46,429 nt of DNA from an uncultured Clostridia bacterium (GCA_947625115.1 CANQND010000012.1:1-46429), one strand, 5' to 3'; positions 36,905 through 46,369 are shown, numbered from the stretch's first letter. Numbers and translations are program-made. The notes: generated by a model not told the origin, from the sequence alone.

Positions 36905-38085
36905 TGCAAAATTTGCAGGGAAAAAACATCGTAATAGGCATTAGCGGAGGCATAGCCGTCTACAAGGTGTGTCAATTGGTGCGCCTGTTCAAAAAGGCGG
37001 GCGCAAACGTTGACGTAATTATGACGAAAAACGCAACGGAATTTGTTTCCCCGCTCACTTTTGAAACCCTTTCCAACCGCCCCGTTGTTACGGATATGTT
37101 CCGTCGCGGCGGTCATTGGGAAGTGGAACACATTTCGCTTGCCAAAAAAGCCGATTTGTTTGTCGTCGCGCCCGCAACGGCGAACGTTATCGGCAAGTAC
37201 GCCAACGGAATTGCAGACGATATGCTTTCCACTACGCTAATGGCGACGACGGCTCCCGTAGCGGTTTGCCCCGCAATGAACGTCAATATGTATCGGAGCA
37301 AGTCTTTCCGTGCCAATCTTGACCTTTTGCAGCAGCGCGGCGTGTACGTGGTGCGTGCGGAAAGCGGTTTTCTCGCTTGCGGCGACGAGGGCGAGGGGCG
37401 TATGGCGGAGCCTCAGACGATATTCGACTTTTGCGTAAAGTTGCTCTTCCCATTGTGCGATCTGGTCGGCAAGCGCGTTTTGGTAACTTGCGGAGCCACC
37501 GTTGAAAAGTTGGACGACGTGAGATACATTACCAACTTTTCCAGCGGAAAAATGGGTTGCGCCGTTGCGAAAGCCGCTCTCGATCGCGGCGCGGAAGTGA
37601 CGGTTATTTTGGGCAGACACACGGCTGTGCCGGACGGCAGAGCTTGCGTTGTCAACGTGGAAACCACCGCTCAAATGTTGGAAGAAACCCTTTCGCGCAC
37701 GGAAAGCAACGATATATTCGTGTTGGCGGGCGCGCCTTGCGATTACCGCCCCGAAGTTTTTTCGGAGAGCAAGATTAAAAGCGATGACCTCACCGTCCGT
37801 TTCGTCAAAAATCCCGACATCGCTCAACGCGTAGGAGAGTTGAAAAAGGGTAAATTTTTGTGCGTTTTTGCCGCGGAAACGGATAACGCCGTGTCCAACG
37901 CTCGCGCCAAATTGGTAAAAAAACACGCCGACTTGGCGGTGTTGAACGACGTAAAACACAACGACGTGTTCGGGAGCGACTTTGACAAGGTGACCTTTGT
38001 CACGGAACAAGACGAGGTGGAATATCCCGAAATGAGCAAGTACGACGTTGCCAACCTTATTTTGGACAGGGCAATCGGCAAATGA
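36904..38085 (+). CDS. coaBC: Bifunctional CoaBC (PPC synthetase/decarboxylase)
   Basis: Two steps of coenzyme A synthesis. The N-terminal FMN-binding decarboxylase half has GISGGIAVYK (12-21), the catalytic His in WEVEHISL, PAMNVNMY, and the Cys of FLACGDEGEGRM. The C-terminal synthetase half has VTCGATVEKLDDVRYITNFSSG with KMG, and an NDV near the end. 393 residues, normal. Overlaps rpoZ by one base and priA by 4 bp (ATGA). Confidence 0.96.
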   Translation: MQNLQGKNIVIGISGGIAVYKVCQLVRLFKKAGANVDVIMTKNATEFVSPLTFETLSNRPVVTDMFRRGGHWEVEHISLAKKADLFVVAPATANVIGKYANGIADDMLSTTLMATTAPVAVCPAMNVNMYRSKSFRANLDLLQQRGVYVVRAESGFLACGDEGEGRMAEPQTIFDFCVKLLFPLCDLVGKRVLVTCGATVEKLDDVRYITNFSSGKMGCAVAKAALDRGAEVTVILGRHTAVPDGRACVVNVETTAQMLEETLSRTESNDIFVLAGAPCDYRPEVFSESKIKSDDLTVRFVKNPDIAQRVGELKKGKFLCVFAAETDNAVSNARAKLVKKHADLAVLNDVKHNDVFGSDFDKVTFVTEQDEVEYPEMSKYDVANLILDRAIGK

Positions 38086-40280
38086 TTTACTCGGTAATAG
38101 TGGATTTGTCCGCGAGCGAAGTGGACCGAATATTCGACTACAAAGGCGAGGGCTACTCTGTTGGCACTCGCGTTTTGGTCAGCTTCGGCAAACGCCCCAC
38201 GGAGGGGTACATAATAGAAGAAAAGGACAAAACCGACTACGACGAAAACAAACTTAAAGAAATAATTCGTCCGTTGGACGATTTTCCCGCAATATCTGCC
38301 GATTTGTTGGAGTTGGGGCGTTTTATGCGCAGGGAATATCACCTGCGTTGGGCGGACGTTTTGCGCTTGTTTATCCCCGCCGAAATGCGCGGAAATCGCG
38401 TCAAATTGCTGTCCAAACAGCAAGTTTCCCTTGCCACGCAGGACAGCTTGGACGTGATACTCGCCTCGTTGAAACCCAACGCCACAATGCAGCGCGACCT
38501 TGTAACTTATCTGTATCTCAACGGCGCGACCCTTGCCGAAACGATAAACGCCGAGTTCGGCAACTCCGCTTTGCGCGCACTCAAACAAAAGGGGATAGTG
38601 GTTTCTCAGGACATCGTGGTGAGGCGCACCCCCTACAAAGATCTGCGCGTGGGCAACTTCGAGCGGCACACGCTCCTGCCCGCCCAACAAGCGGCGGTGG
38701 AAGCCGTTTTGTCCGATAAAACGGGCAAATTTCTTTTGCACGGAGTAACGGGCAGCGGCAAAACGGAAGTTTACTTGACGGTGATAGAAAAAATCGTCGC
38801 GCAGGGCAAGACTTGCATAATGCTCGTCCCCGAAATTTCCCTCACTCCCAATATGTTGCGGCAGTTGCGCGCACGGTTTGGCGACTCGGTTGCGCTGTTG
38901 CACAGCGGTTTGTCGAGCGGCGAACGCTTTGACGAGTGGACTCGGTTGAAAAACGGCGAGGCGAAGATAGCCGTCGGAGCGCGTAGCGCAGTGTTCGCGC
39001 CCTTGACCGACATCGGCGCGATAATCATCGACGAAGAACACGACGGCAGTTACATATCCGATTTCAACCCGCGCTACAACACTGTGGACGTGGCGCAATT
39101 CAGGGCGGAACAAAACGGCGCGTTGTTGCTTCTCGGAAGCGCGACCCCGAGCATTCAGAGCTACTACAAAGCCAAAACGGGCAAATTGAAACTGATAGAG
39201 TTACCCGAGCGTATCAACAAGCACCCGCTCCCCAAGGTGGAAATTGTGGATATGGCGTTGGAAACGCGGCGCGGCAACAGAGGCATATTCAGTTCCGTGT
39301 TGAAACAACGCCTTGCCGAAACTTTGGCAAACGGCAATCAGGCAATGCTTTTTCTCAACAGGCGCGGTTATTCCTCCTTTATGATGTGTACAAAGTGCGG
39401 CTATGTGGCAAAATGCGAAGATTGCGACATAACTCTGACAGTACACCGCGAGGACAACAGGCTCAAATGTCATTACTGCGGCAAGCAGTACTACTTGTTG
39501 GACAAATGTCCCAAGTGCAACTCTTCCGCTTTCCGTCAAGGTAAAATAGGCACCCAACAGGTGGTGGAACTGCTCCACACGCTGTTTCCGCAGGTCAACG
39601 TACTGCGTATGGACGCCGACACGACCCAAACAAAGGAAAGTCACGGCAAAATTTTGGAAGCGTTCCGCAACGGCGAAGCTCAGATACTTGTGGGTACTCA
39701 GATGATCGCCAAGGGACACGATTTCCCCAAAGTGACCCTTGTGGGAATTTTGGACGGCGACCAAAGTTTGTACCACGAGGACTACTTGGCTACCGAGCGC
39801 ACGTTTCAGTTGATAACGCAAGTTGCGGGGCGTAGCGGCAGGGACAAAGACGTTGGAACAGTGGTGTTGCAGACCTACACGCCCACTCACGACTGTTTGC
39901 AAATGGCGGCGCGGCAAGACTACAAAGGTTTTTACGCAACGGAAATAAATATCCGTCAGCCGTCGCATTTCCCGCCCTTTTCGGAAATATTGCGTATTTT
40001 GTACACGGGCGAAAAGGAAAAGGACTGTATCGATCAACTTACCGAGCAGTACGCCGCTTTGACCGATTTGAAAAGTCTTTATCCCAACGCTTTCTACTAT
40101 CTGGACAAAATGCGCTGTCCGTTGAAACGCGCGGAAAAGAAATACCGTTTTCAAATTCTTATGAAACTTTCCGTTGACAGTCTGCCGCAGATACTGCCGT
40201 TGATCTACGGTATTTGCGACGGAAAAAAACGCAACGGCGTTCAAATTTTTGCGGAACGCAATCCGCAAAACTTATCTTGA
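38082..40280 (+). CDS. priA: Primosomal protein N' (PriA helicase)
   Basis: Restarts stalled replication forks. Seen: the N-terminal 3'-DNA-binding domain, Walker A GVTGSGKTE (near residue 223), DEEHD (motif II), and eight zinc-binding cysteines in CTKCG...CEDC...CHYCG...CPKC, then GTQMIAKGHDFPKV and QVAGRSGR helicase motifs. 732 residues, normal. Start ATG 38082 overlaps coaBC. It stops 10 bp before def. Confidence 0.97.
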   Translation: MIYSVIVDLSASEVDRIFDYKGEGYSVGTRVLVSFGKRPTEGYIIEEKDKTDYDENKLKEIIRPLDDFPAISADLLELGRFMRREYHLRWADVLRLFIPAEMRGNRVKLLSKQQVSLATQDSLDVILASLKPNATMQRDLVTYLYLNGATLAETINAEFGNSALRALKQKGIVVSQDIVVRRTPYKDLRVGNFERHTLLPAQQAAVEAVLSDKTGKFLLHGVTGSGKTEVYLTVIEKIVAQGKTCIMLVPEISLTPNMLRQLRARFGDSVALLHSGLSSGERFDEWTRLKNGEAKIAVGARSAVFAPLTDIGAIIIDEEHDGSYISDFNPRYNTVDVAQFRAEQNGALLLLGSATPSIQSYYKAKTGKLKLIELPERINKHPLPKVEIVDMALETRRGNRGIFSSVLKQRLAETLANGNQAMLFLNRRGYSSFMMCTKCGYVAKCEDCDITLTVHREDNRLKCHYCGKQYYLLDKCPKCNSSAFRQGKIGTQQVVELLHTLFPQVNVLRMDADTTQTKESHGKILEAFRNGEAQILVGTQMIAKGHDFPKVTLVGILDGDQSLYHEDYLATERTFQLITQVAGRSGRDKDVGTVVLQTYTPTHDCLQMAARQDYKGFYATEINIRQPSHFPPFSEILRILYTGEKEKDCIDQLTEQYAALTDLKSLYPNAFYYLDKMRCPLKRAEKKYRFQILMKLSVDSLPQILPLIYGICDGKKRNGVQIFAERNPQNLS

Positions 40281-40290
40281 TAGGTGTGTT

Positions 40291-40749
40291 ATGGCAAGGA
40301 GAAATATACTGAAAATAGGCGACCCGCTACTAAGGAAAGTATGCAAACCCGTCGAGTCTTTCGACGAAAAACTCGCTCAACTGCTGGACGATATGGCAGA
40401 CACTCTGCACACCGTAGGCGGTTTGGGCTTGGCTGCTCCGCAGGTGGGCATATTGAAGCGCGTTTGCATTGTGGAGTACGACAATCGGCTGTATGAATTG
40501 GTAAACCCCGTTCTGCTGAAAAGTCGCGGCAAGTGTATCGACAACGAGGGCTGTCTTTCCGTACCGGGCTATCGCGGACTCGTGGAACGTCCGCAGACGG
40601 TGGACGTGGAGTACTTCGACAGGCAGGGCGTAAAACGCGTTCAGCACGCCGAGGGATATTTCGCGCGCGTGTTTCTGCACGAAATGGACCACTTGGACGG
40701 CATTTTGTTTTCGGACAGAATGATCAAAAAAATCATCGATGAAGATTAG
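40291..40749 (+). CDS. def: Peptide deformylase
   Basis: Removes the N-formyl group from nascent proteins. All three motifs are intact: GLGLAAPQ (44-51), EGCLSVP (86-92) with metal ligand C88, and HEMDH (130-134) with two His ligands and catalytic Glu. 152 residues, type 1 size. ATG 40291 has GATAGGTG upstream and is preferred to an in-frame ATG at 40249 that lies inside priA. It sits before fmt, which adds the formyl group, the usual pairing. Confidence 0.97.
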   Translation: MARRNILKIGDPLLRKVCKPVESFDEKLAQLLDDMADTLHTVGGLGLAAPQVGILKRVCIVEYDNRLYELVNPVLLKSRGKCIDNEGCLSVPGYRGLVERPQTVDVEYFDRQGVKRVQHAEGYFARVFLHEMDHLDGILFSDRMIKKIIDED

Positions 40750-40766
40750 CTTTTGTTGAGGTGACA

Positions 40767-41690
40767 ATGAAAGTAGTTTTTTTGGGGACGCCCGATTTCG
40801 GAGTTCCCGCTTTGCAAAATATAATGCGTTTTCACCAAGTAGTCGGTTGCGTTTGTCAACCCGACAAGGTGGGCGCGCGCGGCAAAACGGAGTACTGCGC
40901 GGTAAAAAAATTCGCTTTGCAAAACGGTTTGCCGCTCTTTCAATTTGAAAAAATTTCCCGCGACGGCGTTCAAACGCTCAAATCGCTTGCCCCCGACATA
41001 ATGGTTACGGCGGCGTACGGTCAAATTTTGTCGCAGGAAGTGATAGACGTTGCGCCCCACGGCATAATCAACATACACGGTTCGCTTCTGCCCGAACTAA
41101 GAGGCGCGGCTCCCATTCAGTACGCCGTGCTTTTGGGCTTGAAAAGGACGGGCGTCACCATTTTGAACACGGTACGCAAGGTGGACGCGGGCGAAATTAT
41201 TTTGCAAAAAGCTCTTGACGTGGAACCCTTTGAAACGTGCGGACATTTGTTTGAACGAATGTCTTTGCTGGGCGCGGAAGCTGTCGTAGAAGCGTTAAAG
41301 CAAATCGCCGACGGCACCGCCGTCTACACTCCGCAGGAGGAAAGCAAGGCTACGTTCTGTTCGAAGATCACCGCCGAGCAGGAGCAAATAGATTGGAACA
41401 AGTCGGCTACGGAAACAGTCAACCTCGTGCGCGCGCTCAATCCCTCGCCCGCCGCTTGGACCACGCTTTCGGGCAAACGCGTAAAAATTTACGAATTGCG
41501 CCCCGCCGAGGGCAGCTTTGAGGGCGCAAACGGCACCGTTGTGGCTTGCGGAAAGAAGTTTTTGACTGTTAAATGCGGCGAGGGTGCGGTAAACGTGTTG
41601 GAAATTCAGGCGGAAAATTCCAAACGTATGGATATAGCGAGTTTCTTGAACGGACATCGCGTGGCTGTCGGCACCGTTTTGGGTGAGTGA
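40767..41690 (+). CDS. fmt: Methionyl-tRNA formyltransferase
   Basis: Formylates initiator Met-tRNA with 10-formyl-THF. Seen: MKVVFLGTPDFGVPAL at the N-terminus, the active-site block NIHGSLLPELRGAAPIQ with Asn and His, then VDAGEIILQ, and a C-terminal OB-like domain. 307 residues. ATG 40767 is used because GAGGTGA sits just before it; the GTG at 40761 lies within that site. It is followed by rsmB with a one-base overlap (TGATG). Confidence 0.96.
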   Translation: MKVVFLGTPDFGVPALQNIMRFHQVVGCVCQPDKVGARGKTEYCAVKKFALQNGLPLFQFEKISRDGVQTLKSLAPDIMVTAAYGQILSQEVIDVAPHGIINIHGSLLPELRGAAPIQYAVLLGLKRTGVTILNTVRKVDAGEIILQKALDVEPFETCGHLFERMSLLGAEAVVEALKQIADGTAVYTPQEESKATFCSKITAEQEQIDWNKSATETVNLVRALNPSPAAWTTLSGKRVKIYELRPAEGSFEGANGTVVACGKKFLTVKCGEGAVNVLEIQAENSKRMDIASFLNGHRVAVGTVLGE

Positions 41691-42961
41691 TGAACAACGC
41701 CTTTCTCAAAAGTTTTACCGTACTGCACCAAGTGTACGTCGACAGGGCTTTTTCCGCCATCGCGCTCAACGAAGTTTTGAGCAGGTGCGACAATCGCGAC
41801 AAGGCACTCGTCACCAAAATTGTCTACGGCGTGTTGGAAAAGGACATTCGCTTGACCTACGTCCTGTCCCGCTTTGTGCGCAAAATGCCCAAGGGCGACG
41901 TGTTGCTGTACTTGAAGATGGGCGCGTACTGTTTGAGCGAACTCTCTTTGCCCGTCTACACGGTGGTAAACGATATGGCTGAACTGTCCAAGATGTCCGC
42001 CGACAAGCGGATAGTGGGTTTTGTAAACGCCACTCTCAAAGCCGTCGCAAAGGGTATAGGCGATTTCGACGACTATCCCTCCGACCCGATAGAGCGGCTG
42101 TGCGCGCTGTACTCCTACCCCGAATGGGCGTTGCGCAAATTGACAAAGGACTACGGCGAACAGACGGCGGAACAAATCGTTTCCTACGTGTCGGACAAGC
42201 GCACGACGGTGAGGTTCGTATATCCGATAACGGCAAGTCAGGTGTCGGAACGGTTCGGCGTACAGGCGGAGCAAACGCTTTTCGACGCGTTTTACGTAAA
42301 GGGCAACCTACCCTCGGACAGCCCCGACTGTACGGCGCAAAGTTTGTCTTCTATGGCAATCGCGCGTATATGCGCTTCCCTTACGGAGGAAAACGGCTCG
42401 TTTTTGGACTGTTGCGCGGCACCGGGCGGAAAATCCGTCTACGTAAAACAGCTCAAACCCTCGCTGTCGGTAACGTCCTGCGACGTGTACCCTCACCGAG
42501 TAAATTTGATAAAGAGCTACGCAAAGCGAATGAATGCGTCCCTCAACGCGGTTTGCAGAGATATGTCGCAACCCTTTGAGCAGTGGAACGACGCGTTCGA
42601 CACGGTGCTGTGCGACGTGCCTTGCAGCGGTTTCGGAGTGGTGGACAGCCGTCCCGATATAAAATTGTTCAGGCAAAACAAAGACATTTCCGATTTGATG
42701 AAAGTGCAGTACGCCATTTTGGACAACTGTTCGCGCTTTGTCAAGGCGGGCGGCACTCTCGTGTACTCAACTTGTACGGTTTTCGACAACGAAAACGGTC
42801 AGATAGTACGCAAATTTTTGAAAGAACACGGCGACTTTGGGTACGGTAAAATAGTTTTACCGCAATGCCCGTCGGCGGACGGACAAAACTTTTACCAATT
42901 TCTTCCGCACAAAGACGGTATGCAGGGTTTCTTTGTGGCGGTGCTTGTAAGGAACAAATGA
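41690..42961 (+). CDS. rsmB: 16S rRNA m5C967 methyltransferase RsmB
   Basis: An N-terminal NusB-like RNA-binding domain (about 1-140) and a C-terminal SAM-dependent methyltransferase. Seen: CCAAPGGKSVY for SAM, DVPCSGFGV with one catalytic Cys, and VYSTCTV with the second. 423 residues, normal. ATG 41690 overlaps the fmt stop by one base. A GTG three bases earlier is also possible. It overlaps rlmN by 4 bp. Confidence 0.95.
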   Translation: MNNAFLKSFTVLHQVYVDRAFSAIALNEVLSRCDNRDKALVTKIVYGVLEKDIRLTYVLSRFVRKMPKGDVLLYLKMGAYCLSELSLPVYTVVNDMAELSKMSADKRIVGFVNATLKAVAKGIGDFDDYPSDPIERLCALYSYPEWALRKLTKDYGEQTAEQIVSYVSDKRTTVRFVYPITASQVSERFGVQAEQTLFDAFYVKGNLPSDSPDCTAQSLSSMAIARICASLTEENGSFLDCCAAPGGKSVYVKQLKPSLSVTSCDVYPHRVNLIKSYAKRMNASLNAVCRDMSQPFEQWNDAFDTVLCDVPCSGFGVVDSRPDIKLFRQNKDISDLMKVQYAILDNCSRFVKAGGTLVYSTCTVFDNENGQIVRKFLKEHGDFGYGKIVLPQCPSADGQNFYQFLPHKDGMQGFFVAVLVRNK

Positions 42962-43998
42962 TACTTTTGCAGGATATGACGCAAGCGGAATTGACGACTT
43001 TTCTCACGGCGGAGTTCGGAACAAAGCCGTTTGTCGCCAAACAAGTTTACGGTTGGCTGTGCAAATCGGTGGAGTTCGACGAGATGACAAATTTGCCCAA
43101 GTCGTTGCGGGCGCGTTTGCAAGAAAAATGCGTCGCCGTCGCGGCAAAAATCGTGCGCACCCTCACGTCGAAAATCGACGGTACGCAAAAGTTTTTGTTC
43201 GAGTTGTGGGACGGCAACGTTGTAGAGGGCGTTTTGATGAGCTACAAGTACGGCAACACGCTGTGCGTTTCTTCGCAGGTCGGTTGCCGAATGGGTTGCA
43301 AGTTTTGCGCAAGCACGTTGGGCGGCTTGGTGCGCAATCTGTCCGCGGGCGAAATTCTCGGTCAGGTGCTTGCCGTCAACGCCTTGGGTAACGGCGATCG
43401 CTACGTAACCAACGTGGTGCTTATGGGTAGCGGCGAACCGTTGGACAACTTCGACAACGTAACTAAATTTTTGCGCTTGGCGTCCTGTCCCGAGGGGATA
43501 AACATCTCTCTGCGCAACATTTCTCTGTCTACTTGCGGCGTTGTTCCCAACATTATCAAACTTGCCGACTCCGACTTGCACGTGACGTTGACGCTCAGTT
43601 TGCACAACCCCGACAACGACGAGAGAAAAAACATAATGCCCGTTACCAACGCCTACTCGGTAGAGGACGCGATAGCCGCCTGCAAGTACTATTTTGAAAA
43701 GACGGGACGTCGCATAATTGTGGAATATACCTTGATAGACGGTCAAAACGACAGCTATGCGCACGCGTTGAAATTGGCTTCGTTGCTACGCGGAATGTCC
43801 GCGCACGTCAACGTCATCGCGCTCAACCCCGTTAAGGAAAGCGGTTTGAAAGGTACGAGCGAAAAAGGTTTGAAACGCTTTTTGTCCTATCTGGAAAAGC
43901 TCGGCGTTTCCGCAACGCGCCGCCGCACTATGGGGCAGGATATAGAGGGCGCGTGCGGACAGCTTCGCCGCCGTTACTTGGAAGAACGTTATGACTAA
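42958..43998 (+). CDS. rlmN: Dual-specificity rRNA/tRNA methyltransferase RlmN
   Basis: Radical SAM enzyme that makes m2A2503 in 23S rRNA and m2A37 in tRNA. CxxxCxxC at C110-C114-C117 (QVGCRMGCKFCAS), GSGEPLDN, and the catalytic C-terminal Cys in QDIEGACGQL. 346 residues, normal. ATG 42958 overlaps the rsmB stop (ATGA). It overlaps rsgA by 8 bp. In many Bacillota a PP2C phosphatase and PASTA kinase lie between rlmN and rsgA; they are missing here. Confidence 0.96.
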   Translation: MILLQDMTQAELTTFLTAEFGTKPFVAKQVYGWLCKSVEFDEMTNLPKSLRARLQEKCVAVAAKIVRTLTSKIDGTQKFLFELWDGNVVEGVLMSYKYGNTLCVSSQVGCRMGCKFCASTLGGLVRNLSAGEILGQVLAVNALGNGDRYVTNVVLMGSGEPLDNFDNVTKFLRLASCPEGINISLRNISLSTCGVVPNIIKLADSDLHVTLTLSLHNPDNDERKNIMPVTNAYSVEDAIAACKYYFEKTGRRIIVEYTLIDGQNDSYAHALKLASLLRGMSAHVNVIALNPVKESGLKGTSEKGLKRFLSYLEKLGVSATRRRTMGQDIEGACGQLRRRYLEERYD

Positions 43999-44860
43999 AA
44001 GCGGAATTGTTGTCAAATCCGTGGGCGGAGTGTTCACGGTGGAGTCCGACGGACGTAAATATGTGTGTTTCGCGCCGAAAAAGTTGAGATACAACGATTT
44101 GGACATCGTTGTGGGCGACAGAGTAGCTTTTAACATCTTGGAGCGCGGCAAGGGCGTGATAGCGGAGGTTTTGCCCCGTCGCAACAAACTCACCCGTCCC
44201 GAGATAGCCAACGTAGACGTGTGTTTCATTGTGTTGGCTTCCGAGCCGCAACCCGATCTCTACCTTTGCGACAAGGTGTTGGTAAATTGCTTTCAGGAAA
44301 AAATTCTGCCCGTGATTGTCGTAAACAAAATCGATTTGTCCTGCAACGCGGCGCAAACGGTTACGGAAAACTACTCCGAAATCGCCGACATAGTGCGCGT
44401 GTCCGCGTTGAACGGCGACGTAAACGAACTCAAACCTTATCTCGCCGACGGCAAAATCGCCTGTTTTGCGGGGCAGTCCGCCGTAGGAAAAACGTCGTTG
44501 CTTAACGCGTTGTTGCCCGATACTCACGCCGAAACGGGCGGTATATCCGCCAAATCGGGCAGGGGAGTACACACAACGCGGCATAGCTCTTTGCACAGGG
44601 CGGAGGGCTGCTATCTGGCGGACACGTGCGGTTTTTCTCTTTGCGAATTGGACAACATTCGCTCGGACGAATTGCGGCTGTATTGGGACGATTTCGTGAC
44701 GGTGGCGCACGGTTGCAAATATCCGTCCTGCACGCACACGGCGGAACCCGATTGCGCCGTTAAAGCCGCCGTTCAAAGCGGGAAAATCAACGCGTCGCGT
44801 TACGCGCGTTACACGGAAGAGTACAACGAACTCAAAGAATACGAAAAAAGACGATATTGA
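43991..44860 (+). CDS. rsgA: Ribosome small subunit GTPase RsgA
   Basis: A circularly permuted GTPase in late 30S maturation. An N-terminal OB fold is followed by G4 VVNKIDL, then G1 GQSAVGKTSL and G3 DTCGF, the permuted order. A C-terminal zinc knuckle has CKYPSCTHTAEPDC (Cys, Cys, His, Cys). 289 residues, normal. Starts at ATG 43991 inside the end of rlmN, so the two are translationally coupled. Confidence 0.96.
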   Translation: MTKSGIVVKSVGGVFTVESDGRKYVCFAPKKLRYNDLDIVVGDRVAFNILERGKGVIAEVLPRRNKLTRPEIANVDVCFIVLASEPQPDLYLCDKVLVNCFQEKILPVIVVNKIDLSCNAAQTVTENYSEIADIVRVSALNGDVNELKPYLADGKIACFAGQSAVGKTSLLNALLPDTHAETGGISAKSGRGVHTTRHSSLHRAEGCYLADTCGFSLCELDNIRSDELRLYWDDFVTVAHGCKYPSCTHTAEPDCAVKAAVQSGKINASRYARYTEEYNELKEYEKRRY

Positions 44861-44895
44861 ATGACGGCAAAAGAGGTGCCGCCGAGGAGAAAAAT

Positions 44896-45540
44896 ATGAA
44901 AGTTTTGGTAAGCCCGTCAATTTTATCCGCCGATTTCTCCCGTTTGGGATACGAGTGTCAGACGTTGGAACGTTGCGGTGCCGATTGGATACACTGCGAC
45001 GTTATGGACGGCAGGTTTGTTCCCAATATCACTTTCGGCTTGCCCGTGGTGCAAAGTATTCGCAAATGCGTGGCGATCCCTTTGGACGTACATCTTATGA
45101 TAGAGGAACCCGAGCGTTACGTGGAAAAATTTGCGGAAGCGGGCGCAGATACCATAACATTTCATTTGGAAGCCACCAAAAAGGTGTCCGAAACGCTCCG
45201 TTTAATACATTCCTGCGGCAAAAAGGCGGGGATTTCCGTCAAGCCCAACACGCCGATAGGCTCTTTGACCCCCTATCGCGGGCTGTTCGATATGGTACTT
45301 GTTATGTCTGTGGAACCGGGCTTCGGCGGACAGGAGTTTATCCCCGCAAGTCTGGACAAAATTCGCCGCGCCAAACAGCTGTTTCCCAATGTGCCTGTGG
45401 AAGTGGACGGCGGCGTCAACGCCGAAAACGCAAGGCAGGTTGCGGAAGCGGGGGCGGATATTATCGTTGCGGGAAGCGCGATTTTCGGCGCGCCCGATTG
45501 CGCCGCGGCGATAAAGAAAATTCGCGGCGGATCCAAATAA
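44896..45540 (+). CDS. rpe: Ribulose-phosphate 3-epimerase
   Basis: Interconverts ribulose-5-phosphate and xylulose-5-phosphate in a TIM barrel. Seen: SPSILSADF near the N-terminus, WIHCDVMDGRFVPN with metal His/Asp, HLE, VEPGFGGQEF and VDGGVN. 214 residues, normal. ATG 44896 has GAGGAGA upstream and is preferred to a TTG at 44857 overlapping rsgA. It is the last gene of the cluster, as in many Bacillota. Confidence 0.97.
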   Translation: MKVLVSPSILSADFSRLGYECQTLERCGADWIHCDVMDGRFVPNITFGLPVVQSIRKCVAIPLDVHLMIEEPERYVEKFAEAGADTITFHLEATKKVSETLRLIHSCGKKAGISVKPNTPIGSLTPYRGLFDMVLVMSVEPGFGGQEFIPASLDKIRRAKQLFPNVPVEVDGGVNAENARQVAEAGADIIVAGSAIFGAPDCAAAIKKIRGGSK

Positions 45541-45607
45541 ATTTTACGTAAGCGTGTAACTTTCTTCCTTTTTGCGGCATATAATGTAACCGTCAAAGGG
45601 AGAAAAA

Positions 45608-45700
45608 ATGAAGAGTAGAATTTTCTGTTTTAAGTTGCCGAATTTTTTGGGAAAATTTATTCTGACAATTTTGGGCAAAAGAGATGGGGCAAAAAGATAG
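45608..45700 (+). CDS. Doubtful 30-codon ORF next to IS200 element
   Basis: A TATAAT (45580-45585) and AAAGGGAG before ATG 45608 look like real expression signals, but the frame ends after 30 codons (MKSRIFCFKLPNFLGK...) just before the IS. The TTTTGGGCA/TGCCCAAAA inverted repeat (45669-45715) overlaps its end. It may be a small protein, the stub of a gene cut by the insertion, or nothing. Confidence 0.22.
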   Translation: MKSRIFCFKLPNFLGKFILTILGKRDGAKR

Positions 45701-45834
45701 AGTTTCTGCCCAAAAATACCGATGAGATAAAGTAAATATCCACCGGCATAGCCGGTGGCTTTACTTGTGAGGGTAAAACCCTCTGTTGTAGCTACACGAA
45801 ATCGTGTCTTTGTGAGCCTGGCGGCTGTCATGCG

Positions 45835-46302
45835 TTAGCGAACCGGCTTGTCTTTCGCAAATGGATCATTTATCTCGTATATAGTCATTTGCTCCATTCG
45901 TTTATCTTCGCTAAGTTGGTTCGCTATGTATTCTTTTATCTTTTTTGTATTCTTGCCAACCGTGTCGACATAATACCCTCTGCACCAAAACTCTCTGTTT
46001 CGGTACTTAAATTTGAGATTTCCGAATTTTTGGTATATTATTACACTGCTTTTGCCTTTCAAAAATCCCATAAATCCCGAAACACTCATTTTTGGTGGTA
46101 TCTTTACACACATGTGTACATGATCGGGACACACTTCTGCTTCAATTATTTCTACTCCTTTCCATTCGCACAACTGACGTAGAATTGCTCCAATCTCTCT
46201 ACGCTTTTCTCCATAAAACACTTTTCTCCTATACTTGGGCGCAAAAACTATATGGTACTTGCAATTCCACGTCGTATGTGCTAAACTTTCTGTGTCATTC
46301 AT
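45835..46302 (-). CDS. tnpA: IS200/IS605-family transposase TnpA
   Basis: 155-residue single-strand DNA transposase of the peel-and-paste type. The HUH motif is HVH (61-63) in CPDHVHMCV. The catalytic tyrosine is most likely Y125 in EYIANQ, with Q129 completing the metal site. GYYVDTVG (109-116) is a typical family block. Length is normal and intact. Translation starts at ATG 46302 (minus strand); the AGGAGG ribosome site lies inside the 3' arm of the leader hairpin. Confidence 0.95.
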   Translation of the reverse strand: MNDTESLAHTTWNCKYHIVFAPKYRRKVFYGEKRREIGAILRQLCEWKGVEIIEAEVCPDHVHMCVKIPPKMSVSGFMGFLKGKSSVIIYQKFGNLKFKYRNREFWCRGYYVDTVGKNTKKIKEYIANQLSEDKRMEQMTIYEINDPFAKDKPVR

Positions 46303-46308
46303 TTGACG

Positions 46309-46369
46309 AAACCTCCTGTGGTATTTTAGTAAGCTACCAGGCTCTATCTAATTTTACCACAGGAGGTTT
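46309..46369 (-). promoter_or_regulatory. tnpA leader hairpin hiding the ribosome site
   Basis: A perfect 15-bp inverted repeat: AAACCTCCTGTGGTA (46309-46323) with TACCACAGGAGGTTT (46355-46369). On the tnpA mRNA the 3' arm contains AGGAGG, so pairing would block translation. This matches the known repression of IS200 tnpA by a leader stem-loop, which also terminates read-through. Confidence 0.8.
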
